Assembly (NCBI GenBank): GCA_039030555.1
Contig: JBCCDY010000005.1
Location: 1 to 64,000 of the forward strand
DNA: 64,000 nt
DNA from: JBCCDY01 sp039030555
GTDB taxonomy: Bacteria > Bacteroidota > Bacteroidia > Cytophagales > Cyclobacteriaceae
Reading direction: 5' to 3'
The translations under genes were made by a program, and so were the position numbers. Below, in pieces: positions 42,701 to 50,440 of the stretch (the stretch's first letter is position 1; each line of letters begins with the position of its first letter). The notes beneath the pieces were generated by a model. That model searched no databases. It had not been told where the DNA came from and saw nothing but the letters and a program-made list of their open reading frames with translations.

Positions 42701-44932
42701 AAGGTTTTGACAAGAAGGGCTTATGTATTTTAAATTCGATTTTTCATCATACAATGAAATAACATCGGACGAATTCTCTGTTAAAAATCGATAAAGCTCC
42801 TCATTCTTCTTTAATAACTCTTCTTGTTCAACAATTTGAGTAATGTCTCTAGCCACTGAAATCAAGGTTTCTAACTCACCTTGTTTATTGTACTTTGGCC
42901 TTAAAAGCGATTCTAACCAGATATACTGTTCATTAGAATGCTTATATCTATATCTGATTAAGCCCTTACGTTTTTTGTTTTTTATTACTGAATCAATACT
43001 TTCCTTTAGGTGCCCTACATCTTCAGGATGAATTCTTGAAAAAGATTTAGTTTTTAAGAATTCAGTGCTGGAAAAGCCCAATATATCCTGGACTGCGGGA
43101 CTACTATAAACGCAATTGAGATCAGCGTTATACATGGTGACAATATCACCGGAGTTCTCGGCCAGTAATTGATAAAGGTCTTTACTTTTCTGAAGCTCCT
43201 TGTGTGCTTCAACTGTCTCCGAAACATCATACGAGTTGATAACGGAATTAAGGTATTCACCATTTTCAGAAAACCACCTTGAAACTCTGGACTCAAGCCA
43301 AATATAAGAGCCATCTTTTTTTCGGAGTCTAAAACGAAAGTGCCCGGTAACTACACCTTTTTCAATCTCCGAAACGACCTGTTTTTTTACAGCTTCCCGC
43401 TCATTAGGATGCATCAGATCAAAATAATTTACCTCATGAATGGTTTCGGGGTCGTACCCCAACAGTTCAAATGTTCTTGGAGAAGCATATTCAATTTTGA
43501 AGTCAGGCCCATGAAGGGTCACTATATCACTCGAGTATTCAGCAAGGATTTTATACTTTTCGAGACTATCATTGAGGGCATTATTTGCAGCAACTCGCTT
43601 ATCAATGTTGTATGAGTTAACTGAGGCTTTTAAGAACTTACCATTTGAATCGAAAATTCGTTTGGACCTTGATTCAAACCAGGAGTATGTTCCATCTGCT
43701 TTCTTTACTCTGTATTGATAGGTTCCATCTGTCTCTTCATTATGGATGCCTTCTTCAATATATGCTTTTACATTTGATCTGTCTTCCGGGTGGATAAGGT
43801 CAAGATAACTTGAACGCTCTATTTCTTCCTTTTTATAGCCTAACTGTGATTCTACGGATGGGGAGATGTATTCCAAGTTTAGATTGGAATCATAAAGCCT
43901 TACAATATCACTGGAGTATTCGGAAAGCAGTTTGTATAAGTCAAAGCTTTTCTTGAGCTGTTTCTCTAATTTTATTTTTTCACTGATATCTCGGTTGATC
44001 AGAAGAATGCAGCGTTTATCATTATAAAGGGTCCAGGATGCATTAAATTCAACATAGATCTTTTCACCACTTATGTTTTTGTGGATCAGCCTTGAATCTT
44101 CCAAACTATCAGATTTTTCGAATTCGGATATTAATTCGTGATAGTCCTCAGGCTTTTCAATAAACTCTAAGATTGAGGTTGATCCAAATCTTGAGCTATC
44201 TAAACCATATAATCGAAGAGCGTATTTATTGGCGTATTCTATGATTTGGTTTTCGATAGATACTACGAATACAGCTTCATAGGCATTGTCCAGAACGGTT
44301 TGATAGTTTTTAGAGGACTGTTCAAAAAGCTTTTGACTAATTTCAAGTTCTTGCCCCTTTTGTTTGAGTAAATGGTTCTGATGGTTTACCTGGTTGTTTT
44401 CAACCTGATAAAATTGCTTCATTTTATAGGCTATGGATAGCCCTATAATAAATGGCACCAGAACTAATGAGAATTGTTCAATTGGTTGATCTATCTGCCC
44501 AAATTGGCGAAAGAATTCGGTGTACCATTGCTCTGCTAGCATAAGTGCACCGATATTGATTACGGCAAAAAAGCTGAAAATGAAAAAAGTCCGTTTGGAC
44601 AACAAAAGTATATTGGCAAAGACCACCAGAAAATAGATCATGAAATTGACCACTGAATATCCACCTCCGGTAATCCATGCAGCATTAGCTATAATTATAT
44701 AGAAGCCAACGAATACAAACTTATTAATTGGTATCTTTTTCTTTTGAAGTGTAGCTCTAAGAAGAATGATCCCTACAATAATGACTATAACTTCGATGAA
44801 AATTGATATCACATCGCCAGTTATAAAACCATCTACAAATAAGAGGGCTAGGGCAGTAGCTATGCTGATTTTGCAAAGCAACTCAAAAATAGAGAGCTCA
44901 ATGGATTTACGTCGATCTTCATTAACAGACAT
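39782..44932 (-). CDS. Eight-PAS hybrid histidine kinase with receiver and HPt
   Basis: 1716-residue membrane phosphorelay protein. Residues about 12-180 hold six hydrophobic helices. Eight PAS domains follow (about 205-1225); numbers 2-5 are close internal repeats with the shared pattern AEYSSDIV / AENSGDIV / TENSSDVI and a YxSPSxxxLLGY strand. HisKA with phospho-His1243 (VMSHEIRTPLNSIIG), HATPase (NNALKFTEDG; DSGIGIPNNRIGE; GTGLGLSIVKNLVELLGG), receiver with Asp1533 (ILMDVHMPEMDG), and C-terminal HPt with His1661 (DAIHRIKPIV). All phosphorelay sites are present except a final DNA-binding partner, which could be the LuxR-type regulator 87 bp upstream. Confidence 0.9.
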   Translation of the reverse strand: MSVNEDRRKSIELSIFELLCKISIATALALLFVDGFITGDVISIFIEVIVIIVGIILLRATLQKKKIPINKFVFVGFYIIIANAAWITGGGYSVVNFMIYFLVVFANILLLSKRTFFIFSFFAVINIGALMLAEQWYTEFFRQFGQIDQPIEQFSLVLVPFIIGLSIAYKMKQFYQVENNQVNHQNHLLKQKGQELEISQKLFEQSSKNYQTVLDNAYEAVFVVSIENQIIEYANKYALRLYGLDSSRFGSTSILEFIEKPEDYHELISEFEKSDSLEDSRLIHKNISGEKIYVEFNASWTLYNDKRCILLINRDISEKIKLEKQLKKSFDLYKLLSEYSSDIVRLYDSNLNLEYISPSVESQLGYKKEEIERSSYLDLIHPEDRSNVKAYIEEGIHNEETDGTYQYRVKKADGTYSWFESRSKRIFDSNGKFLKASVNSYNIDKRVAANNALNDSLEKYKILAEYSSDIVTLHGPDFKIEYASPRTFELLGYDPETIHEVNYFDLMHPNEREAVKKQVVSEIEKGVVTGHFRFRLRKKDGSYIWLESRVSRWFSENGEYLNSVINSYDVSETVEAHKELQKSKDLYQLLAENSGDIVTMYNADLNCVYSSPAVQDILGFSSTEFLKTKSFSRIHPEDVGHLKESIDSVIKNKKRKGLIRYRYKHSNEQYIWLESLLRPKYNKQGELETLISVARDITQIVEQEELLKKNEELYRFLTENSSDVISLYDEKSNLKYISPSCQNLLGYSDKEFMEMSAFELAHPDDKEKINNDIENYIKNKESDTILRYRAKHKKGYYLWVETHGSLQYNEHGEYQGAIINIKSVDELVYTNQELERQQNNLEKLTKELIEAQHLAKMGNLTFDLVNNTQHWSENVYEIYEVNPRRGPFPIEEELVHPDDINLWRKNGEKILSEGKGECHIRIITPHGNLKYLLFKTRLVYEQNVPVQIIATVQDISRQKKAEEAVREKEELLSKVIQNDPNIIFMKSLNGEFVLANDAMAELYGLKAQELIGKQHNDLHHVQPENKFIKQQDQKIIDAWKSLRYNIEFTTASGNKKWIDMNKIPFEDGRGGKFILGIGSDITHLKAQEKQLQKAQERYELAAIAGQTMTVDWYPTLGSVFIDERSEQVTGYKSEEIPKGSQEFWDIFYPEDLPKFKNAVVEAFRKKKETVEIEYRVRHKNGSIIWILNRSRIWYNKNGQAERVIGTSSDITRIKEYEQKLIEARNEVEEASQVKEDFFSVMSHEIRTPLNSIIGLSHLLRENEPKNDQIKVLDVLKNSSEHLYKLINDILDFNKIRGKQMVVEEHSFNLKDFVRKNCLPHKVEAQNKGLSCEMYIDPKAPQWLSGDISKVKQILDNLMNNALKFTEDGQLALRILCENIIEEEVWLRFEVWDSGIGIPNNRIGEIFNPFKQIESNEWREQVGTGLGLSIVKNLVELLGGTIKVESKENKGTTFYVSLPFKHSEPVIPAGTSPTNKHTVSLKGLKILYTEDVYSNQFVIQSYCASWGAECTVASSGYEALERVAKDDFDIILMDVHMPEMDGYETASRIRELSNYKSIPIVAFTADISDKTKQKIKGSGMNGYVLKPVDPENLYNSLASYISYKPGGNSVIDYTFYKELAKTSKTPWPEIKKMVVDDFMFFKNQIIKAENFKDLKLFGDAIHRIKPIVNKVSYAELDALFKEISADKEFKERLTDYSDKILNLLKVFEKDTEVEKAP

Positions 44933-45019
44933 ACATGAATTGTGAAATAAAGCATCGCAAATTAGTTTATATTAACAATATAATAACTGCGTATTTTCAC
45001 GGTTTCTCAGAAAGCCATT

Positions 45020-45658
45020 TCAGACAAGGCCAGATTTTACTGCGTATTTAATTAATTCCGACGAATTCTTTAATCCTAGTTTTTTCAATACGTTGGCCCG
45101 GTGGGTCTCAACTGTTCTGTGGGAAAGAAATAATTGGTCGGCAATTTCTTTGCTGGACAAACCGTCTGATAATAGCTTAATGATCTCTTTTTCTCGATTG
45201 CTCAACTGGAAGTTTTCTGCTTTTGAGTTTGATGAATAAAGTTGGTTGAACATCACTTCCGAAATATTCTGCGAAAAGTATTTTTGACCTATGTTTATTT
45301 TTTTCAAAGCCATTAATAATTCGTCAGGTTTGGTATCCTTATGGATGTAACCATCTACTTTCATTTCAATAGCACGAGATATATAGAATTCCTCCGTATG
45401 TGAACTTAAAATAATTAGTTTCGCCTTTGGGTAGGTTTTTCTGAAAGTAGATATATAATCAAAAGAATCACCCTCTGATAAACTAATATCTAGAAGTGCC
45501 AGATCGAAACCAGGTATTCCATTTCCAGTAAGTTCATCAATGCTATTGTATTCAGCCGATAAATGGAATTGATCCTCGTTTTGAAGTATTTTGTTTATTC
45601 CAAACCTAAACAGTTCATGATCGTCAATAAGGATTACCTTAATCGGGTTTTGGTTCAT
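45020..45658 (-). CDS. NarL/LuxR-type response regulator
   Basis: 212-residue regulator. Receiver with Asp12-Asp13 and phospho-Asp57 (LALLDISLSEGD). The LuxR helix-turn-helix is at about 148-205 (LSNREKEIIKLLSDGLSSKEIADQLFLSHRTVETH in two helices). It probably takes phosphate from the eight-PAS hybrid kinase (87 bp downstream, same strand) or the propeller kinase upstream. A 29-bp palindrome lies 26-54 bp before its start and may be its own operator. Confidence 0.9.
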   Translation of the reverse strand: MNQNPIKVILIDDHELFRFGINKILQNEDQFHLSAEYNSIDELTGNGIPGFDLALLDISLSEGDSFDYISTFRKTYPKAKLIILSSHTEEFYISRAIEMKVDGYIHKDTKPDELLMALKKINIGQKYFSQNISEVMFNQLYSSNSKAENFQLSNREKEIIKLLSDGLSSKEIADQLFLSHRTVETHRANVLKKLGLKNSSELIKYAVKSGLV

Positions 45659-45683
45659 ATTATTTTGTTCTAAATCAAAATGT

Positions 45684-45712
45684 ATAATAATTCCAATTAA
45701 ATTGGAATTATT
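45684..45712. promoter_or_regulatory. 29-bp palindrome upstream of LuxR-type regulator
   Basis: Arms 45684-45697 (taataattccaatt) and 45699-45712 are perfectly complementary over 14 bp around a single central base. It lies 26-54 bp upstream of the regulator's ATG, a position fitting an operator or promoter element for autoregulation. It is AT-rich, so chance contributes more than for a GC-rich palindrome. Confidence 0.5.
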
Positions 45713-45927
45713 ACTACCAAAACTTCAGGAAAATGTTTTAGATATTGTCGACATACTTTAAAGCTGGTATCAAATTAAGCTAAAGAATTAAATTCAGGTT
45801 TAAAACCATATTCAATATCTTGCATTTGACTTTTGTTCCTTGTAAGGCAGTCTATTTCAGGATTGCTTATATTAAAGCGTGCAGCAGGTAGATCCTTAAT
45901 GAGGATTTAGCTCGCCAAGCAATTGAT

Positions 45928-48060
45928 CTAGTTAATAGGAAGTTTAATGGCAAACGAAGTTCCTTCACCTACCTTTGATTGCACTTCTACGGTTCCTCCA
46001 AGCTTATCCACCATATCCCTTACAATGTATAACCCTAGTCCGGAGCCCTCTGAATTATTGGAAGCCCTAAAAAACATATTGAAGATATTCTTAAGATACT
46101 CTTCCCTTATCCCGAGGCCATTATCAATTATCTGAATGGTGTATTTGTTGTTTTCTATTGCAGCAGTCACTCTGATATGGGGGCTTACTTTATGGTAATC
46201 ATGATACTTAATACAGTTCGTAACAAGATTACTCAAGATAATTTCTAACCTTTTTTTATCCGTAGATATAACAGTATCCGGATCAAAATCCTTGATCAGT
46301 TCTACTTTTTCAGCATTTCTATAATACTTTATATCTTCTGCTACGCTCTCGATAATATCATCTAGCTTTACCCTTTCTATAATTGTATGGCGCTTAGAGT
46401 TAATGGAATACTCCATGATACTCTTAATGAAGTCTTCAAGCTTATTTACTCTAGATGACATCTTTTCAAGGTACTCCGAGGTGCTTCTTTGATTAGGGTC
46501 AATTTGGGCAATGTTGATTAAGCCCTTAAGAGATTTTAATGGAGCTACCAGATCATGCGAAGATCTGTAAACAAAGTTATCTAGTTCGGTATTTGTGATT
46601 TTTAACTCTTTGTTTGTCTGTAATAACTCAGATGTACGTTCATCAACGATCGCTTCCAACCTCTTGTTCTGGTTTTTCAGCCTTCGGTTTATTAAAAAGT
46701 TAGTCAGTAGAAAAAGTAGGGCAATGATGAGGGTTGAAATGATATAAGTACTTGGGTTTTCATGCCATGGTGTAGGTATGCTAATAAATGTTTTGGCCTC
46801 TTTAGAAGTTATACCACTTTGAGATCTTGCTCGTACACGAAATATATAATTTCCTGAGTTGATCTCTCTATATTCCTTTACAGGTTTTTTGGACCATGCA
46901 GACCAGTTTTTATCTACCCCTTCCAAATAATAACTAAACTCGATATCATTCAGCACTGAGCCTGGCATACTGAAGTGAAAACTGACGTCCGAAGGTGAAG
47001 CGTTTATAATTGTGGTCTGATAGGCAGGAACCTGTTTCTGGTTAACGGATATGAATCTAATTTTAGGTATGGATAAGGGTGATATACCTTCGTTTTCATT
47101 TAGACGAATAACTTCAATACCATAATATCCTGCTATCCAGATGTTACCTTTTATATCGACAAAAACACGGCCTAAGTAGTTTGAATTCAAGCCAGCATCT
47201 TCATCTATAATGGTGATGGGTTTACCTTTCTTATCTGAAATTAAGAGACCCCCTTCATAAGTAGCAATCAGTAGTAAACTATCCCTCCATACTTTAAAAT
47301 CAGCCATATAATTTTTGTTGGAAAACTCATTTGCTGAAGTCTCCCACGGACTGCTTTCAAAGCTTTTTGTATTGAAGGTAAAAAGTCCATTGCTATAGCT
47401 GCCAACCAAATAAACATCACCTTCCAGATGTATTTTACCAAAAGGATATTCAAGCTTCCAGCCCAGTTCTTTATTAACGAATACAAGAGTATCATTTTCA
47501 ATTTTAGCAATACCTTTTTTAAGAACAGAGACGAAAACCCTATCCCCAAGCTTTAATAGCCTCGACATAGCAAAAGGAATTATTTTAATATTATGCCCAT
47601 CCCATATCAAAAGCTGTTCACTGGTGTTGAAATAAATTTTGTCTTTTACCCTTATAATTTGATTTACATCAGGAATTCGTTCATCCAACTCGGTAAAATG
47701 CCTTAGGGAATAATATTGCCTAAGACCGGAGTTATCTTTTTTAAAAAAGCCAAACTCATTGGTACCTCCTACATATAGCAAATCATCCTGATCGTCATAA
47801 AAAAGGGCGAAAGCAGAGGAGTAATTTGGTAAATCCAGTTTTCTCCATTCACTACCATCATATTCTAAGACACCACTCAAGTTTGCTACATAGATCAGAC
47901 TATCAGCGGTCTGTACTATCTCAGTATTGGAGAGGGACGCTTTGAAGTCCTTTGAACCAAAATGAAATACGTTAAAATCCGGGAAAGAGGAGAGGGAAAA
48001 CGTGTATAAAGGAAAGAAAATTATAAAAAGACAAGTATATGATGCTGATTTTATAAACAC
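45928..48060 (-). CDS. Two-component-regulator-propeller histidine kinase
   Basis: 710-residue sensor kinase. Signal sequence (about 1-24), a periplasmic beta-propeller (about 30-320, with Reg_prop-like VFVDIKGNIWIAGYYG), a Y_Y_Y domain (about 355-420, YYLEGVDKNWSAWSKKP), one membrane helix (about 440-460), coiled-coil, HisKA with phospho-His502 (SSHDLVAPLKSLKG) and HATPase (NCIKYHDYHK; DNGLGIREEY; SEGSGLGLYIVRDMV). In Bacteroidota such proteins often sense glycans as hybrid kinases; this one lacks the receiver and AraC domain, so it needs a separate regulator, perhaps the LuxR-type protein 269 bp downstream. Confidence 0.88.
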   Translation of the reverse strand: MFIKSASYTCLFIIFFPLYTFSLSSFPDFNVFHFGSKDFKASLSNTEIVQTADSLIYVANLSGVLEYDGSEWRKLDLPNYSSAFALFYDDQDDLLYVGGTNEFGFFKKDNSGLRQYYSLRHFTELDERIPDVNQIIRVKDKIYFNTSEQLLIWDGHNIKIIPFAMSRLLKLGDRVFVSVLKKGIAKIENDTLVFVNKELGWKLEYPFGKIHLEGDVYLVGSYSNGLFTFNTKSFESSPWETSANEFSNKNYMADFKVWRDSLLLIATYEGGLLISDKKGKPITIIDEDAGLNSNYLGRVFVDIKGNIWIAGYYGIEVIRLNENEGISPLSIPKIRFISVNQKQVPAYQTTIINASPSDVSFHFSMPGSVLNDIEFSYYLEGVDKNWSAWSKKPVKEYREINSGNYIFRVRARSQSGITSKEAKTFISIPTPWHENPSTYIISTLIIALLFLLTNFLINRRLKNQNKRLEAIVDERTSELLQTNKELKITNTELDNFVYRSSHDLVAPLKSLKGLINIAQIDPNQRSTSEYLEKMSSRVNKLEDFIKSIMEYSINSKRHTIIERVKLDDIIESVAEDIKYYRNAEKVELIKDFDPDTVISTDKKRLEIILSNLVTNCIKYHDYHKVSPHIRVTAAIENNKYTIQIIDNGLGIREEYLKNIFNMFFRASNNSEGSGLGLYIVRDMVDKLGGTVEVQSKVGEGTSFAIKLPIN

Positions 48061-48429
48061 TCTAACTTAGCTGGTATAGTTTATTATGAGGAACAAAAAT
48101 CTTATAAATAGGTAAGAGTATTAAATCTTTCCAATGCATTTCGATCAAACACCTATTTTATCGTATATAATAGCTGAAATAGGAGTTAAATCTCATTAAA
48201 ACAACAAAGAACTCTAATATGGAATTCATCTATTGGTTAAAACACCTATAAAGAATACGATAGCGTTTTTTTTAGCGATATGGGAATGTCGAAAAGGTAT
48301 ACGGAAGTGATCCAAATGAATATTTCAAATCAGTTGTGAAAATCACTGATCCCGGAAAGCTTTTGTTACCAGCAGAAGGGGCAAGGGAGAAATACCATTT
48401 ATACGGTTAAGCAGGACTCGATGACTACC
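48061..48429. pseudogene. Intergenic stretch with possible decayed coding remnant
   Basis: 369 bp. On the plus strand, the frame from about 48286 to 48410 reads as a protein-like segment (VEKVYGSDPNEYFKS, then KITDPGKLLLPAEGAREK) interrupted by a stop, then resumes as AGLDDYLNFYFGKYC. Just before it another frame reads KEYDSVFFSDMG, as if frameshifted. I do not recognise a family. It may be a dead gene fragment; otherwise the region is empty. Confidence 0.25.
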
Positions 48430-49098
48430 TTAATTTTTATTTTGGAAAATACTGCTGATTTTCCTTAAGTGAATGGCTTCAAAATTATTAATTACTAAAT
48501 CAGCCTTGCTGTAATCCTGATTTTTGGTTTCAGTACTATTAAATCCGATACAGAAGATTCCTGCCGACTTAGCAGCTTCTATTCCGTTAGTAGCGTCTTC
48601 AATGACTATACATTCTTCCGTGCTAAAACCAGTGCTTTTTATCGCTTTTATGAAAATCTCAGGATTGGGCTTGGATACTGCTAGATCAGCACCACTGACT
48701 TTATCCTTAAAGTATGGGTTTAAGTTGAATCGGTTAAATATTCTGTCAATGTTTGACATGGAAGAGGAAGAAGCCAAAACCAATGTTAAACCATTATCAT
48801 GATAGTTTTGAATGAGTGATCGTACTCCTTTAATCAAGTCAAAAGTTTTATCTTTTTCGAAAATGGTATTATAGTAGTGACGTTTAATCTGAACCAATTC
48901 TTCTGCTGTTTGAGCAGTATTAAACATCTTCTTCAGCTGCTTGCATATATTAATGGTAGACTTACCGGTAAACGAGTCATAAAGCTCTTCTGATACTTCA
49001 ATGCTTACTTCTTGAAACATATTATAATATGCCTGACGATGAAGTGGTTCACTGTTTACAATCACACCATCCATATCAAAAATTGCCGCTTTCAACAT
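48430..49098 (-). CDS. HAD-superfamily phosphatase (beta-phosphoglucomutase-like)
   Basis: 222-residue cytoplasmic HAD subfamily IA hydrolase. Motif I FDMDGVIVNSEPLH with nucleophile Asp8 and general acid Asp10, motif II LASSSS, motif III Lys in VSKPNPEIF, and motif IV IEDATNGIEAAKSAG are all present. The cap domain is the helical C1 type of sugar-phosphate phosphatases and beta-phosphoglucomutases. Substrate cannot be read from sequence. Lone gene. Confidence 0.88.
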   Translation of the reverse strand: MLKAAIFDMDGVIVNSEPLHRQAYYNMFQEVSIEVSEELYDSFTGKSTINICKQLKKMFNTAQTAEELVQIKRHYYNTIFEKDKTFDLIKGVRSLIQNYHDNGLTLVLASSSSMSNIDRIFNRFNLNPYFKDKVSGADLAVSKPNPEIFIKAIKSTGFSTEECIVIEDATNGIEAAKSAGIFCIGFNSTETKNQDYSKADLVINNFEAIHLRKISSIFQNKN

Positions 49099-49242
49099 GC
49101 TCCTCTTTTTGGATGCGAAAATAGAGCTAATATTTAATACATCTAATGTTCACATAAACAAGAAATAGAAAATTACATCATACAGTTGAAATCTGGGTTC
49201 AAATTCAATAGATATTGAAGTACTTCCTCTTAAGAGTTGACT

Positions 49243-49290
49243 AAAAAATCCCGGGATTAATTATTGGTATATTCAAACCCTGGGATTTTT
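49243..49290 (-). terminator. Terminator of the YiaA/B gene
   Basis: Arms aaaaatcccggg (49244-49255) and its near-complement (49278-49290, one bulged T) enclose a 22-nt loop. On the minus strand the stem ends in a T-run, as expected for the gene that stops at 49305. Confidence 0.65.
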
Positions 49291-49304
49291 AATGACATTA
49301 ACGT

Positions 49305-49742
49305 CTACTGAGTCTGGCAGTCTCTCGTATTCTTCTGAACTGCGACAGCTGCAAACATGCTGAGAATGTAGGCCATTCCATAAAAACCCTTCTCACTTAG
49401 CTCAAGATCAGCATTCCAGAGTCCTATAACCAGCAGTGTAATGGCGCATATGGTTGCAAACCAGCTCAGGCCATAATATATATCCGTAACCGGAATATCC
49501 TCCAGTCTGTCTCTGACACTTTTTTGTACCGATACCACGGAGAACAGTCCGAATATGAGTATCGTAAAATAATATCCTTTTTCATTCAGCTCCATTTCTG
49601 CGTTAAACAGCCCAATCAGGTAGGCTACCATACCGATTAATAAAGCAGCCCATGAAGCAGCAATAAAAGCATTTGAAGGTCCGTAGTCCTTGTTTTCAGC
49701 AGACCTGACCTTAAGATCATCCATTAATTTGTCATCATTCAT
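49305..49742 (-). CDS. YiaA/YiaB-family inner-membrane protein
   Basis: 145-residue protein with four membrane helices arranged as two repeats, each with the YiaAB pattern: AFIAASWAALLIGMVAYLIGLF split by its turn, then NAEMELNEKGYY; and GLSWFATICAITLLVIGLWNADL, then LSEKGFYGMAY. The repeated ends SVQKSVRD and AVQKNTRD confirm internal duplication. Function unknown; in E. coli the homologues are stress-linked envelope proteins. Confidence 0.85.
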   Translation of the reverse strand: MNDDKLMDDLKVRSAENKDYGPSNAFIAASWAALLIGMVAYLIGLFNAEMELNEKGYYFTILIFGLFSVVSVQKSVRDRLEDIPVTDIYYGLSWFATICAITLLVIGLWNADLELSEKGFYGMAYILSMFAAVAVQKNTRDCQTQ

Positions 49743-50440
49743 AACTTAAATGTTTGATTATAGTGAATCGAACTTTACAAAAAGCATGCTATACTGTTTT
49801 TAGTTTATGTTCTTTGAATTCCTCAAGGCGTGGTATTAAATCTGAAATCGTGCTATTTAATCCTGATGGAGCTTTTTATTTGACTGACTGTCTATCTACT
49901 TGTTCGGTTATTTGGCATTTGAATTCGGGAACCGGGTTAATCATTTTAGAATGGAATCAATTAATCCTGAAACACTCTTTACTTCAAGAAAGTCATCCTT
50001 AATGTACTGAACAAGAAATATATGGTCACCCACCTGAATTGATGAATTATTATCGTTCGTTATAGGCTGTTTATAAAGAACTAGAAAACTTGATTAGGAA
50101 AATCGACAGTTACATTATACAGATATACTATTTGAGACCATTAATTTTGCTGTATACTATTGTATTTTCATTAATGATACTGTTACATTCTGTATTACTT
50201 AAAAATCATTTTCTCTAAAGATATCTTTTAATAAAGCTTGAACTGATTTCATGTTTTGAAAGTATGCAGAACAGTAGTGATATTCAGACTGATCTTATAA
50301 TTTTAGGAGTTAAAATACCAGTTATAATATTCCCTGAAGGGTTTAGTACAGACTTTTAGGGTACAAGTTTTCAAATGAGCAGGGAATTGGAAATATTTTG
50401 TTTAGCCGTTATCTCCGGAATTTCTGGCTTTGGAGTGCGT
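49743..50440. other. Long intergenic region before the TonB receptor
   Basis: 698 bp between divergent genes (49742 and 50441). An open frame at 49754-50002 has no recognisable features and unlike codon use. I looked for a riboswitch because a TonB receptor follows and saw no conserved cobalamin or thiamine core. A small hairpin (ccct/aggg near 50333-50342) is all I see. Confidence 0.5.

Noticed and set aside
49754..50002. Open frame of 82 codons before the TonB receptor
   Set aside because: No signal peptide, domain or plausible start region, and atypical composition; treated as non-coding.
49743..50440. Riboswitch before the TonB receptor
   Set aside because: No conserved cobalamin, thiamine or other aptamer core seen.
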